Source: JAMWDF01 sp964645405
GTDB lineage: Bacteria > Ratteibacteria > UBA8468 > B48-G9 > DSTR01
Assembly (NCBI GenBank): GCA_964645405.1
Contig: CAZYCA010000042.1
Coordinates: 274,874-338,873 of the forward strand
Direction: 5' to 3'
DNA length: 64,000 nucleotides
In this document: in pieces, positions 34,916 to 44,462 of the stretch
Numbering within the stretch: position 1 is the first letter of the stretch
How the letters are laid out: each line of letters starts with the position of its first letter
Position numbers and translations under genes: made by a program
The notes under the pieces: model-generated
The model's input: only the letters and a program-made list of their open reading frames with translations
Told to the model about the DNA's origin: nothing
Databases searched by the model: none

Positions 34916-36631
34916 TTATTTTCTTCTCAAAAACTGCTGGTCCATGAAATCTTCTTTGATTTCCACGCAGGTTGGACGACCATGGGGACAGGTGTAAGGG
35001 TCCTGACACCTTAATAAATCGTTTTTCAGGCTGACTGCTTCCTCTTCCGAAAGTGTCCTGCCAGCCATTACTGCCTGCCGACAGGCACGACAGGCAAGCA
35101 TTTGTTTATCATCCTTTCTTAAATCACCTCCTGCCAGAATGTTTCTCAGCGACACGTCAGGAAAGGAAAGAACAACAGGGTAGGAATGAACAGCAATAGC
35201 CTGCCGGTCAAACTGCGTCGTGGCAAAACCTATTTCTTCCAGCTGCTGTTGTCCTTCTGACCAGGATAACATCTCCTGAGGGGACAGTTCCATTACCAGA
35301 GGTGTCAGCAAATTCTGGACTTCCACCCTGCCCTGCTCAAACTGCGTCAGTAACTGTTCATAAACAATACGTTCGTGCGCAGCATGCTGGTCAACAACAA
35401 TGAGAGAACCAGTTGCTTCAAAAAGAAGATATTTTCCTGCAAAACTGCCTACATACCTTCCCCGGGTGAGTTTTTCCCGTAAATTTTTAGAATCAAATGG
35501 TTCCGCTGGTTCCGCAATAGATTTTACCTCCTCATTCACCGGTGAGGACTGAAAAATGTCTGTTTTCTGTTCTTCTTCTGAAATCTTCCCTGCTGTCTCT
35601 CTTACCGGCGGGAAAGAAACTTCTACCTGTCTCATTTTTCCCTGAGTCAGTAATAAGTTTTCTGCGGCTTCTTGCAAACGGGATAAAACTATCTGTTCAT
35701 TAGCCAGCTTAACCTCTCTTTTGGTAGGATGGATATTCACATCCACGTTTTCCGGTGGTAGAAAAATAGAGACAAAGAAAAAACCCTTTACTTCCGGCGG
35801 AAAAATTGTGCTGAAAACCTCATTTAAAAGGGCACTGATACTCCGGTTATAGACAGGCCTCTTGTTCACAAAGACAAACTGCAAATCTTTTCTCACCCTG
35901 CGTATGTTAATGTCACCCAGAATAAGCTGAAAACGAAAACCATCCTCAGGAAAATCAAAATCTTCTGTGAGAAGATGTTTTCTCTTCAGGTTTAATGCTT
36001 CTTCAATTCTTTCCCTGAAATCCTTGCGTGCTGGTAAATGGAAAACAGTATGGTCATTATGCGTGAGAACGAAACTGATATCCGGGTGAATCAGTGTGTA
36101 AGGTAAAACAGTAGAGACAACCTGACTGAATTCTACTTCATCTTTCTTTAAAAACTTCCTTCTGACAGGAACGTTGTAAAATAACTCCCTCACCTCTACT
36201 TCTGTACCAGAAGGTCCGCCAAAGGTTTTTTCCCCTACCTTCACACCAGCCCGCAGGTGAATCTCCTTACCTGCCGGAAACTGTTTGCTGCAACTGCGTA
36301 CCAGTACATCGGAAACTGCAGCAATACTGTATAAAGCCTCACCACGAAAACCAAGAGATGTGATAAAATTTAAATCTGCTGGCCGAAAAATTTTGCTGGT
36401 GGCGTGCCGGGAAAAAATTATTTCCAGGTCATCTGGATGAATACCTGTTCCATCATCTTTAACACAGATTAAACTTTTTCCAGCCTTTTTCAGGGCGATA
36501 TTTATTTTCCCGGCCTCAGCATCCAGGGAATTTTCCACCAGTTCCTTGACAACAGAGGCAGGGCGTTCAATCACTTCTCCAGCTGCAATCTTGCTGACTA
36601 CTTCTTCCGGAAGAATTTTTACTCTGCCCAT
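34916..36631 (-). CDS. mutL: DNA mismatch repair protein MutL
   Basis: MutL links mismatch recognition by MutS to strand incision. The 571-residue protein has the N-terminal GHKL ATPase motifs (IAAGEVIERPASVVKELVENSLDA; DDGTGI; TSLGFRGEAL). The C-terminal endonuclease motif DQHA-x2-E-x4-E is present as DQHAAHERIVYE. The zinc-site partners ACRQAVMAG and CPHGRP near the end are also intact, so this is the nicking-competent type found in bacteria without MutH. AAGGAAACC before ATG 36631 decides the start over an upstream in-frame ATG at 36685. It is divergent from the AsmA-like gene, with mutS beyond it. Confidence 0.96.
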   Translation of the reverse strand: MGRVKILPEEVVSKIAAGEVIERPASVVKELVENSLDAEAGKINIALKKAGKSLICVKDDGTGIHPDDLEIIFSRHATSKIFRPADLNFITSLGFRGEALYSIAAVSDVLVRSCSKQFPAGKEIHLRAGVKVGEKTFGGPSGTEVEVRELFYNVPVRRKFLKKDEVEFSQVVSTVLPYTLIHPDISFVLTHNDHTVFHLPARKDFRERIEEALNLKRKHLLTEDFDFPEDGFRFQLILGDINIRRVRKDLQFVFVNKRPVYNRSISALLNEVFSTIFPPEVKGFFFVSIFLPPENVDVNIHPTKREVKLANEQIVLSRLQEAAENLLLTQGKMRQVEVSFPPVRETAGKISEEEQKTDIFQSSPVNEEVKSIAEPAEPFDSKNLREKLTRGRYVGSFAGKYLLFEATGSLIVVDQHAAHERIVYEQLLTQFEQGRVEVQNLLTPLVMELSPQEMLSWSEGQQQLEEIGFATTQFDRQAIAVHSYPVVLSFPDVSLRNILAGGDLRKDDKQMLACRACRQAVMAGRTLSEEEAVSLKNDLLRCQDPYTCPHGRPTCVEIKEDFMDQQFLRRK

Positions 36632-36691
36632 GGTTTCCTTTTTTGAGAATATCATCTTTTCAGACCGGTAGCAAAAACAGCACAAAAATAC

Positions 36692-36720
36692 TTGTCAGAA
36701 AAGAGTTTTACCTATATAAT
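36692..36720 (+). promoter_or_regulatory. Promoter of the AsmA-like gene
   Basis: TTGTCA (36692-36697), 17 bp, TATAAT (36715-36720). The start codon at 36731 lies only 10 nt after the -10 box and has no ribosome binding site, so the mRNA is probably leaderless or nearly so. Confidence 0.7.
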
Positions 36721-36730
36721 CCATTCTTGC

Positions 36731-37822
36731 ATGAAAACAAGAATAATCGTCTGGTTTTTTCTTCTTGTAACAGTTTCTCAGGCTGCTGACAGGGGAGTAC
36801 TGGCGCCGGTTGCCCGTCGCAAATTCCAGGAAATCATTGCTCCGCTTTTTGAAGGAAGAATTTCTGTGGAAGATTTTGAAGTTTCTATCCCTGCCCGCAC
36901 TGTAACACTTCGTCACCTCAATATTTCTTCACCACCAGGATTTGGCAGCCAGCCTATGCTGACTGTAGAAACTGTTTATCTGAAGGTAGCCCCCATGTTG
37001 CTTTTGAAACATCAGTTCCTGGTTACGGAAGTCCTGATTTCAGAACCGGTACTCATCTGTTACCAGAGACCTGATGGCAGGCTTAATCTTGCCAGTGAGC
37101 TGATGCGTCTGGTAAAAACAAAAACTCCCTCTTCAGAACCTGCTGTCTCTTTAAGCATAGAACGCCTCAGCGTGAAAAATGCCCAGCTACAATTCATCAG
37201 CCCTGCCATTAATCCTGGACAGCCAGTCTTCACTCTGGATGCAGTCCAGGCGGAACTTTCCAGAATTGTCCTGCCTAACCATCACTCCGTCCGCAGTCCT
37301 TTTTCTCTCCAGGGAATCCTCAGGGCTGCCCACCGGGGACAGATTTCCTCCAGGGGAGAAGTTACCCTCGGTGTCAGCCCGGTTTCCTTTACTGCGGATG
37401 CTGATATCCAGGGTCTTTTTCTGGAAGACTTTGTGTATCTTTTTCCTCAGGCTCCTGTCACACCGGCTTCTGGTTTTGCTGTGGTGCGTTCCCATTTTAC
37501 CTGCTGGGGCAGTTACCTGGAAAATATCAACCATGTAGAAATAACAGGGCTACAACTGAAAAGTAAGGGCGGACTGGCAGGTAAACTTTTTCTTGGCTTG
37601 CCCGCTGCTGCGCTGGCCAGGGTTCTGCAGGACGAGACTGCTACCATTAAACTTGATTTTGAAGTGCGCGGCCCTTTTGAGGAACTGAGAACCGACTTAA
37701 AAAATGCTATCGGTGCAGCGCTACAGAAGAATTTTAAGGAAAAATTTTCCAGCAAAATTGTAAGTACCATGGACACCCTGAAAAAAAAGGTCACGGAGAT
37801 TTTCCGCAGAAAAAAGGATTGA
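36731..37822 (+). CDS. AsmA-like envelope protein
   Basis: The 363-residue protein has a signal peptide (IIVWFFLLVTVSQAAD) and the beta-rich pattern of AsmA/DUF748/YhdP-type proteins (ISVEDFEVSIPARTVTLRHLNISSP, LLLKHQFLVTEVLISEPVL, RPDGRLNLASELMRLV). The last pattern is characteristic of AsmA repeats. Such proteins sit in the envelope and are proposed to move phospholipids or assist outer-membrane assembly. Its C-terminus is lysine-rich (KKKVTEIFRRKKD). The start at 36731 follows a strong promoter by 10 nt with no Shine-Dalgarno. It is sandwiched between divergent mutL and convergent mutS (6 nt between stops), with no functional link evident. Confidence 0.72.
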   Translation: MKTRIIVWFFLLVTVSQAADRGVLAPVARRKFQEIIAPLFEGRISVEDFEVSIPARTVTLRHLNISSPPGFGSQPMLTVETVYLKVAPMLLLKHQFLVTEVLISEPVLICYQRPDGRLNLASELMRLVKTKTPSSEPAVSLSIERLSVKNAQLQFISPAINPGQPVFTLDAVQAELSRIVLPNHHSVRSPFSLQGILRAAHRGQISSRGEVTLGVSPVSFTADADIQGLFLEDFVYLFPQAPVTPASGFAVVRSHFTCWGSYLENINHVEITGLQLKSKGGLAGKLFLGLPAAALARVLQDETATIKLDFEVRGPFEELRTDLKNAIGAALQKNFKEKFSSKIVSTMDTLKKKVTEIFRRKKD

Positions 37823-37828
37823 CAGTTT

Positions 37829-40438
37829 CTACTTCTGACTGGAATGGTTAGAATGGAGTTTCTTCTGCAGGCGAGAGATGAGGTTGAGAGCCTCCAGGGG
37901 AGTTAAGGTATTGATATCCAGACCTTCCAGTTGTTCTATAACTTCCCTCACCATATCTACTTCTCTGCTCACTGCTGCCACTGGATTATCGTTATCCTCA
38001 GCAAAAAGATCTGGCTCTGAGTTGACAGTCGTGCGCACCAGTTTCTCCTTCAGCATATTTTTGATTTCCAGTTCCTGAAGAAGCTGCTGGGCTCTCCTGA
38101 TGACAACCTTCGGCAGTCCTGCCAGTTGCGCTACATAGAGACCATAACTTTCGTCACTTCCACCTGGTTGGATTTTGTGAAGAAAAACAATCTCATGGCC
38201 CTGCTCCTGAACTGCCACATTATAATTCTTTACCCCCTGGAAATATTCCGCCAGTGCTGTTAATTCGTGGAAATGTGTGGCAAAAAGTGTCCGCACTTTG
38301 AAAGACTGAAGATACTCTGCCACTGCCCAGGCCAGACTGAAGCCATCCGCGGTACTTGTGCCACGTCCAATTTCATCCAGAACTACCAGACTGGCAGGGG
38401 TAAGGTTATTAAGAATACTTGCTGTTTCTGTCATCTCCACCATAAAAGTACTCTGACCCCGGGTTATTTCATCCCGGGCACCAATTCTGGTAAAAATCCT
38501 GTCTACCAGACCGATTCTGGCTTCTCTGGCTGGCAGGTAACTGCCCATCTGAGCCATAATGACCAGGATTGCCACCTGCCGGATATAGGTTGACTTGCCA
38601 GACATATTGGGACCGGTAATCACCAGAAGGTGATTATCCTGACAATCCAGCAGAGTATCATTGGGGACAAAAGGCTCCGGGCATGCCTTTTCTACCACCG
38701 GATGCCGCCCCTGCTTAATGATAATCTCACCTGTCTCAGTTATCTCAGGACAGACATAGTCAGACTTTTCAGCCAGATTACTCAGGGAGAGCAAAACATC
38801 CAGACGGGCTAAGGAATTAATCCAGTTATGGAGGGCAGCACAATGAGAAAGAATGCTCCTGGTAATCTGTTCCAATAATTCCTTTTCCCGCCGCAACAAT
38901 TCTTCCTCTGCCACCACCATCTTTTCTTCAAACTCTTTTAACTCCGGGGTAACAAACCTTTCCCCGTTGACCAGTGTTTGCTTGCGGATATAATCCGGGG
39001 GCACCAGGTGCAAATTAGCTTTACTGACTTCTAAGAAATAGCCAAAAACCTGGTTGTAGCCAACTTTTAAGGAGGTAATCCCGGTACGCTGAATTTCTCT
39101 TGCCTGCAGCTTCTTCAGCCAGTCACGGCCGTTTTCCCGGATGTTGCGCCAGTAATCAATTTTTTCGTCAAAACCATGCCTGATAATTTTTCCCTCTGGT
39201 TGAGAGGTAGGTACCTCAGAATCAATTCCCTTTTCCAGCAATTCCCTAACTACCGGCACGTCTTCCACCAGGAACAATGACTGCTGTTTAGCCAGAGGAG
39301 TAAGAATTTCCTGTAGCGCCGGGGTCCGACAGAGCATATTCCTCAGTGCCAGAAGGTCCCTGACTGACCAGGAGCCACAGCTTACACGGGAAAGACTTTT
39401 TTCCACATCTGGAGAATGAGCCAGCAGTTTTTCTAACTCTTTTCTCTGTTCCCTGTGTGTTAACAGTATCTTGATAGCGTCCTGTCTCTGCAGAATAGAT
39501 GCTTTGTCTTTCAGGGGATGGTAAACCCAGTGCCGGAGAAGTCTTTTCCCCATAGGGGTGAGTGTGTAATCCATTACTTCCACCAACTGTTCCAGTTCTA
39601 ACCCCTGACAGGCAGCCGGTGAGATGTAAAGGTACTCATCCTGAAGGTGCAACCGCAACCGGTCCACATGTAACATTGGCTGCTGATTCATCTGCTTCAA
39701 ATACTCCAGAAGAGCACCGGCACAGCCAACGGCCAGTAATTTCTGTCCCAGGCCAAAACCATCCAGGGAGTGTACCTGGAAATGTTCCTTCAGACTGGTG
39801 GCAGCCATTTCCGGATTAAAGAAGTAGTCCGGACAACCTGTTTCTGTCAGAAAACGATTCCCTGCCAGCCAGCTCTGCAAAAGACATTTCACTTTTTCTT
39901 CTTTGCTTACCGGATAGATACACTCAAAAACTGGGTAACGAGACAGGATATCAAACACAGCTTCCGAGCCATTATATTCGCCCACCTCAATTGTTCCTTC
40001 AGTCAGAGAAGTAAAAGCCAGACCAATGTTTTTCTCACCAGGATTTATAGCCAGAAGATAACGGGAAAGGAAACTACTATCATCAATGAAAGTGCCTGAA
40101 GTTATCACCCTGATGACATCGCGTTTGACCAATCCTTTTGTTTTTGCCGGGTCTTCCAGCTGTTCACAGATTGCCACTTTCTTACCAGCCTTAATCAAAC
40201 GAGCGATGTAGGCATTGGCAGCATGATAAGGCACACCGCACATGGGAACCTTTCCGGCTGAGCCGGCATTCCTTGAAGTTAAAACTAAATCCAGAATTCC
40301 TGAAGCCACCCGGGCGTCCTCAAAAAACATCTCATAAAAATCACCTAAACGGAAAAAAAGGATACAGTCAGGATATTTTGCTTTGATATCCTGATACTGC
40401 TTTAACATCGGAGTGATGTTTTCCATAACGGTTCTCAC
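37829..40438 (-). CDS. mutS: DNA mismatch repair protein MutS
   Basis: MutS recognises mismatches and small loops. The 869-residue protein is full length: mismatch-contact motif FFRLGDFYEMF (Phe-x-Glu) near residue 30, connector and lever domains, clamp, and the ATPase domain with Walker A GPNMSGKSTYIRQ near 625, Walker B VVLDEIGRGTSTADG, and ATHFHELTALAE. The GTG start at 40438 overlaps the stop of the upstream gene (GTGA). An in-frame ATG at 40426 with AGGTGAG 8 nt before it is an equally good or better start. It lies after a small OB-fold gene on the same strand. Confidence 0.96.
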   Translation of the reverse strand: MRTVMENITPMLKQYQDIKAKYPDCILFFRLGDFYEMFFEDARVASGILDLVLTSRNAGSAGKVPMCGVPYHAANAYIARLIKAGKKVAICEQLEDPAKTKGLVKRDVIRVITSGTFIDDSSFLSRYLLAINPGEKNIGLAFTSLTEGTIEVGEYNGSEAVFDILSRYPVFECIYPVSKEEKVKCLLQSWLAGNRFLTETGCPDYFFNPEMAATSLKEHFQVHSLDGFGLGQKLLAVGCAGALLEYLKQMNQQPMLHVDRLRLHLQDEYLYISPAACQGLELEQLVEVMDYTLTPMGKRLLRHWVYHPLKDKASILQRQDAIKILLTHREQRKELEKLLAHSPDVEKSLSRVSCGSWSVRDLLALRNMLCRTPALQEILTPLAKQQSLFLVEDVPVVRELLEKGIDSEVPTSQPEGKIIRHGFDEKIDYWRNIRENGRDWLKKLQAREIQRTGITSLKVGYNQVFGYFLEVSKANLHLVPPDYIRKQTLVNGERFVTPELKEFEEKMVVAEEELLRREKELLEQITRSILSHCAALHNWINSLARLDVLLSLSNLAEKSDYVCPEITETGEIIIKQGRHPVVEKACPEPFVPNDTLLDCQDNHLLVITGPNMSGKSTYIRQVAILVIMAQMGSYLPAREARIGLVDRIFTRIGARDEITRGQSTFMVEMTETASILNNLTPASLVVLDEIGRGTSTADGFSLAWAVAEYLQSFKVRTLFATHFHELTALAEYFQGVKNYNVAVQEQGHEIVFLHKIQPGGSDESYGLYVAQLAGLPKVVIRRAQQLLQELEIKNMLKEKLVRTTVNSEPDLFAEDNDNPVAAVSREVDMVREVIEQLEGLDINTLTPLEALNLISRLQKKLHSNHSSQK

Positions 40439-40815
40439 CTGGTGCCAGAAGTTTCTTCCACCTCAATTTGCTCGGGCGAACTGATAGTAATTTCCGGAAT
40501 TCCCCTGTATACTTTTATTAAACCGGTTACACGAATTTTCTTACCTTGGTAAAGTTTTTCCGGAGGTTCAGGAAATTTTGACCTGTCAGAACCCCAGATG
40601 ACTACAGTAAAAATTTGCTCCGGATAAGGTTTATCCAGATTGAGAAAAGTGGGCTTACCTTTGCTCCCCGCTGCATACCTGACACTGACCACCCTGCCGG
40701 AGACTGTCTGGTTTGTACCCACATATTGAATAGCCTGGCTGGTAGTGATGACTTCACCAGCCAGGAGAACAAAGCAAACTCCTGAAAAAACAGCTGCGGA
40801 AAGAAATATTTTCAT
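40435..40815 (-). CDS. Small exported OB-fold protein
   Basis: The 126-residue protein has a signal peptide (MKIFLSAAVFSGVCFVLLAG). An OB-fold domain follows (VSGRVVSVRYAAGSKGKPTFLNLDKPYP, FTVVIWGSDRSKF, GKKIRVTGLIKVYRGIPEITI), as in exported nucleic-acid-binding-like OB proteins that often accompany nucleases. AGGGGG 9 nt before ATG 40815 fixes the start over ATG 40839. The stop overlaps the mutS start (4 nt), so the two are probably co-transcribed. A role in DNA repair is unlikely for an exported protein; the pairing may only reflect operon packing. Confidence 0.75.
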   Translation of the reverse strand: MKIFLSAAVFSGVCFVLLAGEVITTSQAIQYVGTNQTVSGRVVSVRYAAGSKGKPTFLNLDKPYPEQIFTVVIWGSDRSKFPEPPEKLYQGKKIRVTGLIKVYRGIPEITISSPEQIEVEETSGTR

Positions 40816-40942
40816 CCCTGCCCCCTGCGTGATTTTCATTCATAGTCTAAGTCCTGAAGCGTCCCGGTGTCAATCTCTTAGCACAGACATACAGGATTAG
40901 ATCTGGCACAATTACTGGAATATTCCGGGAAAGCTTGTTTAC

Positions 40943-40981
40943 TTGACACAAAAATAAAAAGGTGTTAATATGTATACAAAT
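40943..40981 (+). promoter_or_regulatory. Promoter and GTATAC operator before the LamG-DUF4838 gene
   Basis: TTGACA (40943-40948), 17 bp, TAATAT (40966-40971). The motif TAATATGTATACAAAT (40966-40981) covers the -10 box and the expected transcription start. Its reverse complement matches 14 of 16 bases with the site at the gntR promoter, so it is a likely GntR operator. The coding start at 41020 has its own AAAGGAGAG ribosome site. Confidence 0.7.
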
Positions 40982-41019
40982 CATGAAACTACTTTTATAT
41001 TTCCTGAAAAAGGAGAGAA

Positions 41020-43569
41020 ATGGGCAGGAGACATTTTTTAAATATGGCAGTAATGATGGGTACTTTTGCCGGGTGTCTCTGGTGTTTACCGGTCGATGTC
41101 TACACACCTGATGAAAAGACAGTTGTTTTGCTTCATCTGGATGGTAACAGCCGGGATAGCAGTGGCTGTGAAAATAACGGCACAGAAAAGGGAGTAACCT
41201 GGTCAGAGGGAAAATTTGGACAGGCAGGCTATTTTAATGGTAAAGCAGGGATAGTGTTTGAATCCACCGGTTCTCTTTGTGTTGGCAAGAACAGCTGGAC
41301 AGTGGAAGCCTGGATTAAGCCAGAAAAGCAGCAGCCAACCCATGCGACCATTATTTCTGGCGGATGGTCCAACGAAAGGATTTACTGGTTGAGAATCAGT
41401 GAAGGAAAGTACCTGGTGGCTGGTTTTGGGGATGGAGTGAAAATGGTAGTAGTATCTTCCGGAGACCTGTCAGATATTCTTTTTGATGGGCAGTGGCACC
41501 ATGTGGCTACAGTTTTAGATAGAAGCCGTGAGGGCGAGGTCAGACTTTACCTTGACGGGCGCCGGATTGATTCCGGGAAAAGTGCTTTCTGCGGTCCAAT
41601 TGTTTATGAAACACAAACTATGGGGCTGGTTATAGGAGCCATCGCTCCCTGGTATATTGGCAGGGAAGGTTACCAGGGCTGGATAGATGAGATAAGAATT
41701 TCTAACACAGTTCGTCCTGAGTACCTATCAAAAGAACCACCTCCAGAACAGATTCCTGCAGTCAGGAAAGAGCCATTCAGGTACGACATTGCTTCTTCCA
41801 GGATTCCCCTCTCTCTGGAACCAGCAAACACTGTAATTGTTCTTCATTCCGGTGTGATAGAAGACTGGACCAGGAAAGCAGCCACTCTTTTACAGACCTG
41901 GTTACGTGGTGCCTCCCGGGAAAATTCTGGTTTTGAGATTGTCGCTGAGGAAAAGATTTCTGAAAGGGACAGTAAGGTAATAATAGCACTGGGTAAGACC
42001 CGCTGGGTGGAGGAGGAGGAAGTAAAGGATTTGTGGCGCGATGGTTTTCTTATCAAACGCAAAGGAAATGTAATTATCCTCTGTGGTGGACAATCCCGGG
42101 GAACACTCTTTGCTGCAGTGCGTTTTCTGGACAGGGTTGCTGGAGTCAGATTTTACTTACCAACTGACCTTTTTACATCTCTACCGGAAAACCCAAAACT
42201 GACTCTTGGAAATCTTGAAATATTGGAGAATCCCTTTGTTCACTGGGCTGTTCTCAGTCCAGCCATTTTTAATGTCAGGGGTACAGGAGACTGGCCAACC
42301 CTGGTAGCTGGTTACCGCCGGATAATGATGGGTTCACATCAACACAATATGTTTTTAGTTTTTCCTCCTGAAAGGTATGCGGAGAAGTATCCAGAGATTT
42401 ATCCTGTTATTTCCGGCAAGCGCTATATTCCCCGGAATAATAATGACCAGAACTGGCAACCATGTTTTTCTTCTCCTCAGACACTGGAAGCAGCCAGAGA
42501 AACAGTTAGCCGTCATTTCCGGAAACATCCCCAGGAAGACTATCTAACTTTCAGTATAAACGATAGCCATTCTATCTGTGAGTGTCCTGCCTGTACTGCA
42601 TTTTATGAAACGTTTAAAGGGAAAGATGATGATAAGACTTACCGGGAAAAAGCACACTCTTTTCTTTACTGGCAGTTTATGAATAAACTGGGCGAATGGA
42701 TGGAGAAAGAATTTCCTGGTAAGTACATTATTGGTCTGGCTTATGGAATTACCCGTTTCCCCCCACCGTTTACTTTAAGACCCAACATTATTCCCGTTAC
42801 CAACTTTCACATTGCAGAACTGGAAGCGGATGGAATTTTGAAACCGGAAGAGGATGGTTTAACTCCCCTGGATAAATGGTTAAATATTGCCTCCAATTAT
42901 GGTAATCACGACTGGTATCATGGTAATGGTTTTGTTCTTCCCCGTATCTACTCCACTTACTGGTCGCAATTTCTGCAGTATATACAGAAAAGGTCTCAGG
43001 AGAAAAAGATAAAACGAATCTTTATGTATGCTGAAACTGGGCCTAATTGGGGTCTGGATGGCCCCAAATATTATATTTTAGCCCGACTCTGGCAGGACCC
43101 TGCAGTTGATGTGAAAATCCTTTTGAAACAGTTCTGTGCTGATATGTTTGGCCCAGCAGCCCAGCCGATGGAAGAGTATTTCACCCGTCTGGAAAACCTG
43201 TGGATAACCCTGGATAACAAAAAAGGTCCGGAACGTAAACTCTTCCAGTGGTCAAGGCAACTTCTTACAGATGAGCAGGACCGTGAGGAAATTAAAAAAT
43301 GCCGGAAGCTCCTGGATTATGCCACCTCCCTGACAGTGACTGAAGAACAGAAAAAGAGAATAAATCTTTTTTCCAGAACCTTTCGGCTGACAGAGTACCT
43401 GGTGGAACTTAATGCTGCGACTACTGTCTCCAGAAGCAGGCTGGAGGAGATAAAAAAGTTTGTCGCGGAGAATATTTCTGGTGACCCTATGACACTTTAC
43501 GACAATACGGCTGAAACAATGGAAAAGATTATCAAAGCTTTGACTGGTGGTAAAAAGATAGTGGACTGA
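41020..43569 (+). CDS. Secreted LamG-DUF4838 protein
   Basis: The 849-residue protein begins with a twin-arginine-like signal (MGRRHFLNMAVMMG). A concanavalin/LamG domain follows at about 30-230 (VVLLHLDGNSRDSSG, WTVEAWIKPEK, GQWHHVATVLDR, GWIDEIRISNT). A GH67 N-terminal-like domain spans about 265-400. The DUF4838 domain then carries the CxCxxC at Cys520, 522 and 525 (NDSHSICECPAC) and GPNWGLDGPKYYILARLWQDP near 670. DUF4838 is distantly related to alpha-glucuronidase and hexosaminidase TIM barrels; its activity is not established. Unlike its four paralogues here it has a front LamG instead of a C-terminal CBM9-like domain. It lies under a promoter covered by the GTATAC operator. Confidence 0.8.
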   Translation: MGRRHFLNMAVMMGTFAGCLWCLPVDVYTPDEKTVVLLHLDGNSRDSSGCENNGTEKGVTWSEGKFGQAGYFNGKAGIVFESTGSLCVGKNSWTVEAWIKPEKQQPTHATIISGGWSNERIYWLRISEGKYLVAGFGDGVKMVVVSSGDLSDILFDGQWHHVATVLDRSREGEVRLYLDGRRIDSGKSAFCGPIVYETQTMGLVIGAIAPWYIGREGYQGWIDEIRISNTVRPEYLSKEPPPEQIPAVRKEPFRYDIASSRIPLSLEPANTVIVLHSGVIEDWTRKAATLLQTWLRGASRENSGFEIVAEEKISERDSKVIIALGKTRWVEEEEVKDLWRDGFLIKRKGNVIILCGGQSRGTLFAAVRFLDRVAGVRFYLPTDLFTSLPENPKLTLGNLEILENPFVHWAVLSPAIFNVRGTGDWPTLVAGYRRIMMGSHQHNMFLVFPPERYAEKYPEIYPVISGKRYIPRNNNDQNWQPCFSSPQTLEAARETVSRHFRKHPQEDYLTFSINDSHSICECPACTAFYETFKGKDDDKTYREKAHSFLYWQFMNKLGEWMEKEFPGKYIIGLAYGITRFPPPFTLRPNIIPVTNFHIAELEADGILKPEEDGLTPLDKWLNIASNYGNHDWYHGNGFVLPRIYSTYWSQFLQYIQKRSQEKKIKRIFMYAETGPNWGLDGPKYYILARLWQDPAVDVKILLKQFCADMFGPAAQPMEEYFTRLENLWITLDNKKGPERKLFQWSRQLLTDEQDREEIKKCRKLLDYATSLTVTEEQKKRINLFSRTFRLTEYLVELNAATTVSRSRLEEIKKFVAENISGDPMTLYDNTAETMEKIIKALTGGKKIVD

Positions 43570-43581
43570 ATTTTACTGCAC

Positions 43582-43620
43582 TTGACAGGGAAAATCAGGT
43601 AAGGTAAAATGTATACAAAT
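43582..43620 (+). promoter_or_regulatory. Promoter and GTATAC operator before the prepilin genes
   Basis: TTGACA (43582-43587), 17 bp, TAAAAT (43605-43610). TAAAATGTATACAAAT (43605-43620) overlaps the -10 box exactly as in the promoter before 41020, differing from it at one position. It starts only 12 nt after the stop of the DUF4838 gene. Confidence 0.7.
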
Positions 43621-43634
43621 CAAAAGGGGGAAAT

Positions 43635-44447
43635 ATGCAAATGAGAGAAAAAGGGTTCACACTGATAGAACTTTTAGTTGTGATTGCTATTATTGCTATC
43701 CTGGCAGCAATGCTTTTACCGGTCCTGGGTAAAGCCAGAGAAAATGCCAGAAGAGCCACCTGTATTAACAACCTGAAACAGATTGGCCTGGCGTTGAAAA
43801 TGTTTGCCCAGGACAACCAGGGTCAATACCCTTTTGCCGCCAGAGCCTACCAGAATTCCCACTGGGTTAGTAGTTCCACCAGAGCCTTCATGTACCTTCT
43901 CAACGTACCTGAAGCCCATCCCAACTACAAACAGGGGTATGGAGAATATTTGAAATCAACCAAGGTTCTCATCTGTCCCAGCCAGCGCCGGGATACAGCC
44001 AGCCCTGATAATGATATTACTGATAACGAGTGCTCCTATGCCTATGCTGTTTTTCCTGCACACTATGTTCCAGGAGTTTCCCTCTCTGGGGCATGCGATT
44101 GCCTGAACCAGTCAGTGGACCCTGATTCCGGTATTGTAGCGGACAAGCAGATTCTTTCTAACACAGTAACGTTTAGATACTTTTCTCCTTATCCCAGCAG
44201 CAACCCGATCTACGGCAGGTTCTGGTCAACAAACGATACTAACGGCAACGGTATCCCTGATGGTCGGGAGTTGACAGCTGCCAATAACCACGGGGTGGCC
44301 GGGTTGAATATCCTTTTTGTGGATGGTTCAGCCCACTGGATTCCAGCAGCCAGAACAGGCTCTGTCTCTGCTTTTCCGGATGCTAAAGGATATAAGGGAA
44401 TTCCTAATTACATGGATTTTGTCAATCCTGAATATAGCGGTATCTGA
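43635..44447 (+). CDS. Prepilin-type (type II secretion-like) protein
   Basis: The 270-residue protein starts MQMREKGFTLIELLVVIAII, the type IV prepilin motif cut before Phe with Glu5 in the mature chain. A long hydrophobic helix and ARRATCINNLKQIGLALKMF follow. The C-terminal part ends with NILFVDGSAHW, resembling the H-X9-DG signature of the large pseudopilin families of PVC bacteria (here the spacing from His to Asp-Gly is 10). AAGGGGG precedes the ATG. It lies below the shared GTATAC operator, with a second prepilin gene 15 nt downstream. It may help secretion or attachment of the neighbouring hydrolases; that is inference. Confidence 0.85.
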   Translation: MQMREKGFTLIELLVVIAIIAILAAMLLPVLGKARENARRATCINNLKQIGLALKMFAQDNQGQYPFAARAYQNSHWVSSSTRAFMYLLNVPEAHPNYKQGYGEYLKSTKVLICPSQRRDTASPDNDITDNECSYAYAVFPAHYVPGVSLSGACDCLNQSVDPDSGIVADKQILSNTVTFRYFSPYPSSNPIYGRFWSTNDTNGNGIPDGRELTAANNHGVAGLNILFVDGSAHWIPAARTGSVSAFPDAKGYKGIPNYMDFVNPEYSGI

Positions 44448-44462
44448 AACCAGGAGGTTAGA

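Noticed and set aside
40983..41100. ATG at 40983 as a leaderless start in the promoter before 41020
   Set aside because: It is in another frame, gives only a short unrelated peptide, and ATG 41020 has a clear ribosome site and signal peptide.
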